Of a stretch of 64,000 nucleotides of DNA, positions 27,161-37,779 are shown piece by piece. The DNA is from Flammula alnicola (lineage: Eukaryota > Basidiomycota > Agaricomycetes > Agaricales > Strophariaceae). Location of the stretch: contig JADNRV010000045.1 of NCBI GenBank assembly GCA_015499995.1, positions 124,001 to 188,000 on the forward strand, read 5' to 3'. A program made the translations under genes and the position numbers. The first letter of the stretch is position 1. Every line of letters starts with the position of its first letter. The notes below the pieces were generated by a model. The model searched no databases and was not told where the DNA came from. It worked only from the letters and a program-made list of their open reading frames with translations.

Positions 27161-28416
27161 CCTCCCGAGAAATGAGAGTTCGAGGAAGCCCTGTAAAACG
27201 ACCGCAACGGAGAAAAGAGTAGGGAACAAGCGGACAAATCAGGTCAGGCCCACTGGCACTAGTTTGATGCACAAATGTCCTCTCCACACTTGACACATTT
27301 GCATTTCGCTTTTCGCGCACAATGTATTCTTCTAAATCTACATGCCGACCGGACTATACTAGATATGATAGCTATAGGAAACCCGGCGTTTTCAACACTT
27401 TGGTTTTAGCCGTCCGTAACAGAGGCGCAGCCAAGTATTGGCCAGCAGCTACGGAAGCCTACCAACGCAGATGATAGCCCCGCAAAGCCCTCCCAAACTG
27501 TGTGGCACCCTCTGACGTTAAAACACAAGAGAGGGCATCGAGCTCATCCCTTCCAAGGCCACGTACGTGCAAAAAAAAACTTTGCATACATGACTGATTC
27601 TGACACAAACCTGTCAGGGACAAGTTGATGTTCAATGCAACATACTTATCCAGATAGAAATAAACGAAGGACTAGTGTACCTTCGTATCCACCTTACAAT
27701 GGTATTTCTTGTCTTATAAGGTGTATGGGGAATCATAAACCTACGAAAAAAGGCGAACAATTGATATGCATATCATCATGGCGGTGATGCAATAGTGTTA
27801 CGTACCTTCACGTTGCGAGTGTTAAGGCAAGACATTACAATTTTGGTGACAAATACAAGTTGTCTTTACCTCGCTGTATAACAAACTGCAAGTAGACTAT
27901 AGGGGATCTTCATCCATTCGGGCACCAGAAAGAAATGCAAAGTTTCCGCTCGGTCGGCATACAGTCGGGAACTTTCGCCATAGTGACAGTGAAAGAGTTG
28001 ATTCGCAGAGATATTGAAGATCGCATCATACAGATATAAGGCATACAATCGTCATTTCAGGATGCAAATTTTCAGCTAGAGGTCGGTGCAGCCTTATGAT
28101 TCGTGGACGTTCCGAGTTCGTGGACATTGGACGAACATATGTCATAGGCCGAAATCCTGCAAAGATATAATCAAAAAATGCGCGACAAAGCCGGTCAAAG
28201 AGTGATTTACCTTGCTGGCATGTACGCCTATATACGTTGAATGTCTGTCGAAGATAGCAGTACAGATATGTGGTACAGTGTGCATACTCAGCTGAGCTGA
28301 TCCTGTCTCAAGCAGAGCCAAACATGCGTTGTACGCCGAAGTAAGACTTGACCTCGGCGCCAATCATGACAGACTCTTTCATCCAAAAACAACGGATCGC
28401 CTGCGCGTAACGAATC
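27161..28416. other. 1.25-kb gene-free region between divergent genes
   Basis: This region lies between the start of the RCO1-like gene (minus) and the start of PRP38 (plus). It is the longest stretch here without a recognisable gene. It contains an A9 run near 27571-27580 and many stop codons in all frames. I see no conserved protein, tRNA box or repeat. It presumably holds two promoters and leaders; an unannotated noncoding transcript is possible but unsupported. Confidence 0.4.
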
Positions 28417-29436
28417 ATGGCCAATACTACTGTGACCGGTGCCCAAGCTATCCATGGTCAAAATCCTCAGGTGAGAATGCCTTCCCCTCCGCTCCACTAC
28501 TTTCATCTAATTTGTTTAGTTCTTAGTTGAAACTGTGATTCGAAATCGAATCTACGAATCAATTTATTGGAAAGAACATTGTTTCGCTTTGACAGGTATC
28601 TACACATTCCGAACCCCTCTACCTGTAGACTCATTATTTCCTTAGCCGAGTCACTCATCGACAAAGCTATCGAAGTTCGGTTTATTGGTGGGGTTTATGG
28701 GAACCAACGACCCACGGAGTTTCTATGTCTGCTGTTGAAGCTGTTGCAAATCCAACCGGAGAAGGAGATATTGGTCGAGTACTTGCAAGCAGAGGAATTC
28801 AAGTGCGTTCTTTGCCCTCATTCATTGAATGAACCTAATTTAATCCTTCATTTAGATATTTACGCGCTCTCGCAGCACTCTATATTCGCATGACATTTCG
28901 CGCCGTGGACGTGTACGAATTGTTGGAACCTCTTCTCAAAGATTACCGCAAGCTCCGACTGAGAAACATGGGTAAGCATTGGCATGCTTTGCGCGTAATC
29001 TCGTTAATCTGTTGATTAAGCTGGATATTCCCTGGTTTTTATGGATGAATTTGCATATAGTCTATTGACCGAGGAGCGGGTTTGTGATATCATTATGCCT
29101 AGACTTGCAAAGAGGTCGGTTTTAGAAGAAAATGGGGACATAGGTCCCCGCAAAAGCAGATTGCTGGCCGCTATGGAAGGCGAGAGCGACCACGAAAGCG
29201 AGAGAGGCCGGAGCAGAAGCAGGAGTAGAAGCAGGAGCCCGAGTTCGAAGGTCGCTCATTCGCGAGAGTCAGGTCAAAACTCTGAACACAGTCGAAGCCG
29301 AACACCGTCGGATGCAGGATCGAGATATATTTCCCGTAGTCCGTCCAGATCGCCATCTCGCTCTCGGTCACGCAGCCGCAGTGAATCGGAAAATCGAATG
29401 GACATTGATGCTCTACCCCTATTATTATTATTATAA
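28417..29436 (+). CDS. PRP38: Pre-mRNA splicing factor Prp38
   Basis: Prp38 is a tri-snRNP protein needed to activate the spliceosome. Exon 1 gives MANTTVTGAQAIHGQNPQ. A clear intron follows (28471-28519, GTGAGA...TTTAG), and then FLVETVIRNRIYESIYWKE. The conserved core continues with EVRFIGGVYGNQRPTEFLC, YLRALAALYIRMTF, LEPLLKDYRKLR and FMDEFAYSLLTEERVCDI. A C-terminal RS domain of Arg-Ser dipeptides ends in a run of leucines encoded by TTA/ATT repeats up to the stop at 29436. No frame problems are seen. The stop lies 7 bp from the stop of the opposing mitochondrial uL15 gene, so the 3' untranslated regions must overlap. Confidence 0.95.
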
Positions 29437-29443
29437 CCTTTTA

Positions 29444-30393
29444 TTACTTGCTGTTCACAATAATCTCCTGTTTCTTCCAACGGCCCAATTCACTCGCTAG
29501 TAGCTTCCATCGCTCCTCCACAAATGGCAAACCTTCCAGTGATTTGAGGGTATCAGGCGACATGAAGCCGCGATTCCTATGATTTCCGTACCAGACTGAT
29601 CGCGGGTTGCACAAAATTGAGTCAATAACGCGAAACCAAGATATTGAACAACTCACCAATATCTTCACGACGTGTAGGAGCAGCTGATATTCTGTCTATA
29701 CGCCCTTCCACGCAATCCTGGAGAGCAAGGGTGTTGTAGTATTTGCAAACAACTTTCCCGCCAGTCTTTTCTATTGCTTCAATCGCACTTTTACTCGCAC
29801 GAGAGGCGACGACATATATAGGCGTAGTGAAATGCTTGGCACCCTGCAACAATCCCAATGTTATCATTGGGCCGGAACTTAAAGCAATGCAGACTTACAT
29901 CTCCGAGAATTTTAATTCCGTCATGGACGTTGTGGACACAACCGCTAAGTAGCAAATCCCGAGCAGTGATGGGATGTTCCGGGGATGAAGTTAAACGTCC
30001 TTGGTCTATCCAATGTTGGATTCTGTCAAGGTTTACGGGTGCCCAGGTCTTCTCATTTCTGTGGGGAGTTGTAAATGGTCAACGCGCATTTTGCAGAGTG
30101 CAACTCACTGGTTAACAAAGCCACGCTTGGGGAATAATTTTGTGATGGGTGTTTGTCCTCCTTCGAATCCAGGTCTTATTCCCGGTCCTGAACGAGACTT
30201 TTGACCATTAGCACCTCGGCCGGCAGTTCTTCCATATCCTGAGCCCTGGCCCCGTCCAACTCGCTTTTGCTAATGAAGGTAAGGGTATGAGGTTAGCAAC
30301 AAACCATCGAAAGCGACATATCCTTACGTTATGTTGCGATCCTGGGGCTGGCTTCAAGTTGGCAAGAGTAACGCGAACAGCTCTGGAGGCCAT
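29444..30393 (-). CDS. MRPL10: Mitochondrial large-subunit ribosomal protein uL15m
   Basis: This is the nuclear gene for mitochondrial ribosomal protein L15. The start at 30393 gives [20 protein letters not shown], a presequence-like N-terminus that runs into the uL15 signature [36 protein letters not shown] and the C-terminal domain ([20 protein letters not shown]) follow. A fungal extension ends EIIVNSK at 29444. Introns are short and in frame. The start is divergent from the tRNA dimethylallyltransferase gene, 174 bp away. The gene is convergent with PRP38. Confidence 0.92.
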
Positions 30394-30567
30394 AACTATT
30401 GAGATGTCAAGGGATGTTAGTCGTGTCCTGAAAGTCGCGGTCCAGTCGAAAGGTATTTTTATGCAAGGCCAGTGCCAAACAATACGCATGAATCGGACCC
30501 GGAAATTCTAGCTCTCTTATTTTTGAGCGTTTCCAACTCGTTCGATAGGTCTCAACAACTCCGAGCA

Positions 30568-32468
30568 ATGTCCGGCCCCTGTCGACCCATAGTTGCGATA
30601 TGTGGTACAACAGGTGTTGGAAAATCCAAATTGGCCATCGAACTTGCCTTGCATCTGAACCGGACCAATCGCAAGTCCAGATGGCGAAGTGCAAAAGTCA
30701 TTAACGCGGACTCTATGCAAATTTACAAAGGTCTCGATGTTATTACGAACAAGGTCCCAGAAGCAGAACAGCAGGGCATTCCGCACCTGTTAATGGGTTT
30801 CAAGCAACCTGGAGAACAATATGTAGTGGGGGAATGGGTGCAAGATACTTTAAAGCTGGTCAGTCGGAGACATAATACCTTTGAATAGCTGAGCACAGAG
30901 TTCGTCTCGTAGATAGATGAAATGCATCAAAATAACGAGTTACCGATCATTGTTGGAGGGACATCGTATTGGATTCAGCATCTAATTTTTCCAAATCGCC
31001 TTATCTCCAAGTCGCCCTCCGCATCTAAACCATCACAGGACGCGCCATGGTCTGAGGAATTGAGGGAATCCATCGCTTGTCTTCCACCAGATCTTCTCGC
31101 ATTACTGCAAAACCTACCACAGGAAGCTCCATCAGCTAAACTGGATCCCGACGCGGCCTTTCGACTTCATAAACTCCTCTCCCTCCTTGACCCTCTTACG
31201 TCTCAGCGTTGGCATTGGAAGGACACTCGAAAGGTTTTAAGAAGCCTTGAGATCATGAAAGAGTCCGGAAAGCCTCCAAGTAGCATCATCGTCGAACAAT
31301 CCACTAGTGCCACAATGGACAGCAAACCAAGGTATGTCTCGTCGAGCTTATACATAGGTCCGGCGTACTGTAAAGCATTTCCCTTTAGATTTCGGACTCT
31401 ATGCTTCTGGCTGTATGCAGAACCTTCGATCTTAAGTGGCCGTCTTGACGCCCGCGTGGACGACATGATTTTGGTGCGAACAGTCGAACGCTTCGACGAA
31501 TATGGTTGATAAAGTTATGTGTAGCAAGGTCTTCTTGGCGAAGTAAATAGCTTGCGCGATCTGGCGAAGACTAACCCATCACCTGTTTCGGAAGCACTTA
31601 ATGGCACACCAACTGCAGATTACACCCTTGGCATCTACCAATCTATAGGTTGATTATAGTTTTCATCTCGAGTTGTAAAATGCTGTATCGCTCACTATGG
31701 AACAGGTTACAAGGAATTTTGCGCTTATCTGGACGCGCCATCTGAGGCCTCTTTTAAGGATGCGGCCGAGCGCATGAAAATTTCTACGCGACAATATGCC
31801 AAACGGCAGATATCATGGATACGAAACAAGTTGATGCCTGCCGTTGACGCCGTCAACGTCCATGAAAATATCGTATCGTTGTACTTATTAGACGCTACTG
31901 GTGCGTGCAAATGATTTGGTAAACAAGATCCCAGATTGATGACTTTATTTAGTACTCGGGGATGACTGGTCAAAGAATGTGCAGATACCAGCCACTGACA
32001 TTCAAGACGGTAAATTAAATCGCAATCATGAATATTACCAATGAACTGAGACTGTTGTAGCTTTCCTTGCGCAGGAAGACTTACCAGACCCAGCATCTCT
32101 ATCAGAAACCGCGTCACGGTTACTTCGCGTAGATCGCAAAGATGTAGAGTGAGTGTACAGAACTCCAACTCCAACTTCCCGTCCCTGAATTCTTCCACAG
32201 CCCGGTATCAGTTTTACAGGCTAGGAAGAGACGTGTCTGCACTGTTTGTACGGTACAGGAGGATCGCCCTATCATGATCGAGGAAGGTGCAGAGTGGGAA
32301 ACTCATGTGAAAACACGTAGTCACCGACGACTTGCAGCGAAAATCGTCGGGGGGGAAACCGAATGGGAATCACGACGAAAAAGTTCTGAAGAGAATTCCC
32401 GGGACACAGCAAACACAGTAGATAAATTGGTAAAACGAGAAACATCGTTTGACAGTATGATACACTAG
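30568..32468 (+). CDS. MOD5: tRNA dimethylallyltransferase (Mod5/MiaA family)
   Basis: The enzyme adds a dimethylallyl group to A37 of certain tRNAs in cytosol and mitochondria. The P-loop ICGTTGVGKSKLAIELAL is near the N-terminus. NADSMQIYKGLDVITNKVP (catalytic Asp/Ser region) and VGGTSYWIQHLIFP follow. LYAEPSILSGRLDARVDDM is followed by an intron and QGLLGEVNSLRDL. IGYKEFCAYL and ISTRQYAKRQISWIRNKL, the tRNA-binding block, come next. The C-terminus has the eukaryotic C2H2 zinc finger (CTVCTV ... HVKTRSHRR) and ends at 32468. An upstream in-frame ATG at 30472 would add 32 residues and could give a mitochondrial form. I chose 30568 because the conserved region starts there. Confidence 0.93.
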
Positions 32469-32553
32469 GCAAGACAAAGGGACAGACTAAAAAAAAAAAC
32501 AGGGCCTTCTTACCTAAAAAATCGTTGTCCTTTTTACAGACACTCGGAAATCA

Positions 32554-34623
32554 TCAGTCTGTCTCCTCCGCCCATTGAGGCAACCAACTTTCCCAATGGA
32601 CCCAAGGATCGTACTCATCGTTATCCTGGATGTCTTCCTGATCATAAAAGTCGTGATGTCCACCATCATTGCTGGGGCCGCGCTCATGCCCGTGTCGAGA
32701 GCCGTGCTTCGGACCGCGGTGTTGCGCACCCGGTGTGCGTTCCAGACGACCCTCAGGTCGCCCGCGTTTAGAGTCGTGGTGCAGCGAGCAAGGTTCATGC
32801 TTAGGTCCATCTTCGGGTCCATGTTTGGGGCCGTGGTGAGGTGGTCGCTGTTCGTGGCCACCATGAGGAGCATGGTGGTGTGAACGTGGGTCGAGCAGCC
32901 TATCGACCACATGAATAGCACCGTTCAGGCTGACGATGTCAGGCACTTTAACCAATTGGTGATTGACGAAAACCTTGGTGTCAATGATGTATGGATGCTT
33001 ATGACCAGGGAATGTAGGGAATGTGAATTTCTTCTGCACGATATGCGCGTTGAGCGTACGGTTCTCAAAGAGGGTTTGCAGAGTGACGTTGACAGATAAG
33101 ATGGGTTCGGCATGGCTCGGTGGGATGGGATGGTCGTGTTCAGGCGCACTAATGAATAAAGCTCATCGGAGTGGGTAACAAATCAAAAATAAGATATATT
33201 TACTAGTTTTCGTCCGAAATCTGCGGCGCATTCGACGTCTCTGCGACCACGTTGCCGTGGATATAATCTGCATGATTTTTGTTGTCAGATATCAGGTTGT
33301 AATCAAGCAATGAAATATTTCTGACTTGAATGTACCACTGCGGCTGGAACAATGTGGTATTGTAATAATTTTTTCAAGACTCTCTCTCCGAAAGGAGAAA
33401 ACAGGAAGAGCTGCAACTTCTTGGGCAGAGCCACGAAGGCACGATTGGTTGGAGCGAACACTGTGACTAAAGATGTACCCTTCAATCCTTTGCCATGAAT
33501 GAAACGAAGGTCGACGTCTCCAGTAAGGTCAGATCGTTGCAGAGCAGAGGTCTGTTGAAACATTCATGAGCGTTGTGGGACGCAAAAGTAAAATGTTGAT
33601 CCTACCAAGATGGAGAAGAAACGAGGAGCCAAGTACAATTCTTGGAAGACTGAAGGGGGAGGAAGGAGTGCATGGCTCACGACGTGGATGATACCTAGAC
33701 AGTGGGTTCAAAATGAAGTTCATTCCTTTAGAAGAAGAAAAATACCATTTGTTGCTTTCACATCATGATGGATAATTCTGGTGAAGAAATTTATCGTGGT
33801 GGCTGGAGGGATGACGGTTTGAGTAACTCTGAGGCGCAGTGGTTGACCGTCTAAAGCACCGGAAATGCTAAGTTTGGTAGGATATGTGATGTTGTTTCCA
33901 AAATCAACGATATCGTAGGCAGCCGTCGGCAAAATATGATAACTCAAGATAGCGCGCAATATGATCTTGAGTATCTTCTTCCTTTTTTCGTCATCGAGGC
34001 TCCCTAATGAAGCAGAATTGGTGAGGTCCAATTCATCAAGTAATCCAAGAGCTTCGGTAAGGTCTCTGAATTCCGTGAGGAATACGGACTCGTCTACATT
34101 AGAATTTCCAACAAAACTGTCGATGGAACTTAAGTTCCTATGAGGAGGCGAGCCAGGAGGGCGGCGAAGAACTCTATCAGGGGGTGCAAAGAACGTCAAG
34201 CTATAGAATCATGCAAGGACGTCAAAATGGGGTGCAAACACATTGAACCATATAAAATAAACGCACTGAGCGGAAGAGTCGTTCAGAAGCGTGGCTACAT
34301 CTTCGACAAAGTTGAGCGCTTTAGTGACGAGCGAGAACCTTGAAAGTAATGTCAAGATAAGGGTACGACCCTCGACGCATTGAAACTAAGTAGGGTTATT
34401 CATACCTAGAATCGTTGGCAAGTACTTCATATATTGTGGAAGAAGGAGGTTCTGTGTCATGAGGATGATGAGGCTTTCCAGGAAATATCGGTTGTTGCTC
34501 TTCTTGAGCATAAAACCTTGTTGCAGAGATTTCATTATCCGTAGTATGCAATTCGCCGTGCAGGCCCAGATGAAGTGCTAAGGAAGAGCCCAGAGGGAAG
34601 AGCCAAAGACATTTGAAGCGCAT
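32554..34623 (-). CDS. Secreted fasciclin (FAS1) domain protein with His-rich tail
   Basis: The start at 34623 gives MRFKCLWLFPLGSSLALHL, a signal peptide. Two FAS1-type domains follow. The first has LTFFAPPDRVLRRPPG, ILKIILRAILSYHILP and NNITYPTKLS. The second has LVTVFAPTNRAFVALPKKL, VLKKLLQYHIVPAAVV and KVPDIVSLNGAIHVVDRLL. FAS1 proteins in fungi are extracellular adhesion or wall proteins. The last 110 or so residues are unusual: a His/Gly/Pro/Arg-rich segment (GPKHGPEDGPKHEP, HGSRHGHERG) before an acidic, Trp-containing end (WVHWESWLPQWAEETD). Several introns are present and I found no frame problem. The tail might bind metal, but that is a guess. An in-frame ATG 14 codons upstream exists. 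Confidence 0.85.
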
Positions 34624-35034
34624 CTCGAAGACGAATTTTCCCGAGGTGAAGGTGAAAGAAAACACTGAATTGGTTCAAATAACCGTCCTTGAGGCAAGTT
34701 GCTGCGGAGTTGGTCTAGATGAAGTGGAATGCCGTGACATCATATAGACAGCGCCCGGTTCATCGGAGTCGCAGTTAGTAGCCAGGGTAAGACCACAGGA
34801 TGTCTCATCAAAGGCAGTGATTGAGATCGCCGCCAGAGCGATCCAACTTGCGAAATAAGAAAATAAGCTGATGGGTTGTTCAAAGGAACCGGAGTCGACG
34901 TGAGATGCGAGTTGAATGACGCGAAGACGCGCCTTCAGAATAGACCGTGACGTCATACGTGCGGGAGTTAGATTAAATAATGCTTTGTCAGCCTCCTATG
35001 TATTATCTAATTTTGGGCTGTTGATGCGATTCGC
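34624..35034. promoter_or_regulatory. Probable FAS1/HRQ1 bidirectional promoter remnant with CRE site
   Basis: This 410-bp region lies between the FAS1-protein start and the transposon insertion. It contains a perfect palindromic TGACGTCA (34948-34955), the binding site of ATF/CREB-type bZIP factors. Without the transposon it would lead straight to HRQ1, so it was probably shared by both genes. Function is inferred. Confidence 0.4.
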
Positions 35035-35042
35035 CTTTTACC
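35035..35042 (+). repeat. Left target-site duplication of KDZ element
   Basis: CTTTTACC, identical and in the same orientation as 40432-40439. Eight bases is the duplication length I know for the related Zisupton elements. Confidence 0.85.
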
Positions 35043-35095
35043 GAGGACAAGTCGGATATGAGAAATCCGCCTCACCGCCTCATGGCCGGACTCCG
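35043..35095 (+). repeat. Left terminal inverted repeat with CCGCCTCA subrepeats
   Basis: Pairs with the reverse complement of 40380-40431. The first six bases match poorly; from 35049 (AAGTCGGA) to 35095 (GGACTCCG) only about four mismatches and one gap are seen. The motif CCGCCTCA occurs at 35067, 35075, 35093 and 35105, so copies extend just past the repeat. These are candidate transposase-binding sites. Confidence 0.88.
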
Positions 35096-35200
35096 CCTCA
35101 TCCTCCGCCTCATACAATTCTGCTCGTTTACCCTACCTAGACCCTATATACATGCCAAATACATCTCTGACCTTTATAATAATTCTTTAACGGTGTAGAA

Positions 35201-37549
35201 ATGTTTGAAATCATCAAGAGTTTAGTATTGACGGTTCACGGTCACGAGATCAGTAGGAGCGACGCGACATTGATCCAGAATTCTATCACGATCTCATATC
35301 TTCCTCCATGCAAGGCCTACTTGACGCTATCAACAAGGAGCAGGGTTCACGCGACATTTTCAAGCTCTCGTGCTTTATTCAATACGCTTCAAGGCTGAAA
35401 AATGAGATACTGCTTGCCCAACAGTCTTCCCATCTTCCCAACATTGTTCCCCGGTTCCTTCCTGTCAGCGTCATCGATTTTCTTGCTTCAAGCTGTGCTA
35501 TAAGCAAAAAGGAGGTCGAGGAGTGCTGGACAGTTGTCAAAGAGCTTGTTTGGTCAGCATATATCCTCGATGACAAGGCTGTGTCAGCTGCATTCAAGGA
35601 TCATGGCACGGATAAAGGATTCGGTTCGTTGTTTCTACCCTCTGAAATTTCGAGCCCTAAATTCATTACTACATAGCCTCAGCTCGTAATCTTTGGCCTC
35701 CATCACAGCTCTGCAACAATCCCGACTGTACACGGACGGATCGTGGAAGAAAACTTCAGGTTGCAACCCAGCGCGAGGGAATCCTCTATACTCTCGATGA
35801 AGGACCAATTCCGGTTCATTCCTGCTTTTTGACATGTAAAGGTATGTTGTGAGGGCTACTAATTCACTAATGGTTTATGCTCATTTACTTTGGCAGACTG
35901 CAATACTGACTATCACCTAGATTTCTACATGAAGAACGAGAGAAGGTTTTATTATGACAATCCACCTGACATCCTCCAAATTGCGGATCATCAATTTGTA
36001 GAACGTTGTCTTATCGATATGTGGCGTACAAGCACCAATGTTGCGTGGGTTTCCTTTGCCAATTGCGCCGCGATCTACTTGAACACGCACGAGAAAACGA
36101 CAACAAAGAAAATCCCTGAATCGTGGAAATTCAAAGGCAAACTCGACGGAAAGAATGTGGCTCATGCCTTTATCCTCTTAGCCTTGCTTGAGGATCACCA
36201 AAAGCGAAACACTGTCCTTCAAGTCCCCCATAGCGGCTTGCAGTCTGAACGGTACAAGGCAGCAATGCGTGAGAGAAATGATCGCATCCGTCTATATGGC
36301 CAAGCAGAGCTTCGTCACCGATGTAAGAAGTGCGTGCGTGAATACCCGGCTAAAGATGGACAACGTAAGTAATCGACACCCATCGTAATAACAAGCTTTT
36401 CACGTATAACTTTTAGCGCCACTTACAGTTCATGCAGTTGTCATGGATGGGAATGCAATGGGCTGCACGACATGTGGTGTACCTCATTGCACCATTCCTC
36501 TTGCCAATAAACGTCATCGCTTCTGTCCTATGCATGTCAACTTTAATCAAAAATGCGCAATTGTAGGCTGCAATGAAAGGATATCGGCACCTGACAAACG
36601 GACATGTAACGACCCCGTTCATCAACGAGTCGAGGCCGTCCATCTCGAACGTGGACAAGCGACGTTTCAACTGAAGGACAAACTGAAGAGAGCGAGGGTT
36701 GCCCATCCAAAAAATGGTGAAGCTCTCGACCTTCCTATTGCTCACATTATCGAACAAGATGATGACCTCGACGATGACCTCGATGACGACGACCTCGACG
36801 AGACATACGAAATCATCGGAGATCGAGTCATCCCTTCCGAGGAGGACGCAGTCACACATACTGCACTCGCTCGTGCTTCGTTGAATGCAACCATCAGTAA
36901 TAATGATGCAATCCCAGTCATACAGCCCACAGTTCCTACAGCCCCATCTGCAAAAAAGAAGATCCGTGCAAAGTTTGGCCGTTCACGGACCCACAATGAG
37001 CAGATCATCGTCGCACCTTGTGGGATGATTATAGCGAGGGAAACATTTTATCATGCAGAGTCGATCACTGCAGTTGTGGTTTGTGCAATCATTTATTATT
37101 ACTGTTGAACGTCATTAGTTGATTTAGAATTGGCTTTGTAGGAAATGATCAAGCGCACGTATCGGGACGGATCCATGCCCAACCACATCATATTCGACAA
37201 CAACTGCAGTGTCGCAAAGCACGTTAAAAATGACCCCGATTTCAAGAATGTTGGGCTTGCCGTCGACGTGTTCCATTTCGCCAACAAACACGCAGAGACG
37301 GACACTTTCTGTCAAAACAACTGCAACCCAGCTCTCTTTCCAGAACTTCTAGGCGAGAACGGCAAGGGCTGGTTCTTCAACACATCAATAGCAGAGCAGA
37401 CAAATGTTTGGTTGGGTGGGTTCCATTCGATCTGCCGAGAGATGTCAGTTGATATGTATAATTTCTTCCTCGATGAAATGATCATGATGAGGAACAGAGC
37501 GGCGAAGGCAAGGCTTGCAAGCCAAAACCTCGACCCTCGATGGTGGTAG
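35201..37549 (+). CDS. KDZ-superfamily transposase with Cys-rich (CxC) N-terminal domain
   Basis: I read five exons: 35201-35623, 35677-35841, 35897-36364, 36417-37078 and 37142-37549. They total 2126 nt, which becomes 709 codons if one base is added at the GG at 35256-35257, where the frame also breaks visibly. A Cys/His cluster (CNNPDCTRTDRGR, SCFLTCKDC) precedes the RNase H-like core. Likely catalytic acids are Asp in VVMDGNAMGCTTC (36446), Asp in HIIFDNNCS (37196) and Glu in SIAEQTNVWLGGF (37394). The family block VDVFHFANKHAETDTFC and NFFLDEMIMMRNR are present. An Asp-rich stretch lies at about 36760-36805. A TATATA box at 35145 may be its promoter. It cuts and pastes the element; activity is unproven. 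Confidence 0.87.
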
Positions 37550-37779
37550 CTATAGCATTCCGCCGACAAAACCATAATAATTCAAACATATCGATAACTA
37601 GTTGCTACAGAGTGTGGTGTACAAAACAATCTTACAATACAAAGAGATAAACATAACGAGAATACATTGTAGTAATAAGAAGAAAGGCTCCCAGGGGGCA
37701 GGAAAGAAAAAGAAACATAATGACGAACTCTGGCGTGTAAGGAGGAGAGCGGTCGAGAGCGGGACAAAAGGAGGATACC

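Noticed and set aside
35308..35676. Transposase start at the downstream ATG (MQGLLDAINKEQ)
   Set aside because: The preceding in-frame sequence (RRDIDPEFYHDLISS) looks coding and joins the upstream ATG at 35201 with one added base; kept only as a fallback start.
36413..36859. Long minus-strand open frames opposite the transposase and opposite other conserved genes
   Set aside because: They mirror codon patterns of the real genes on the other strand and carry no motifs.
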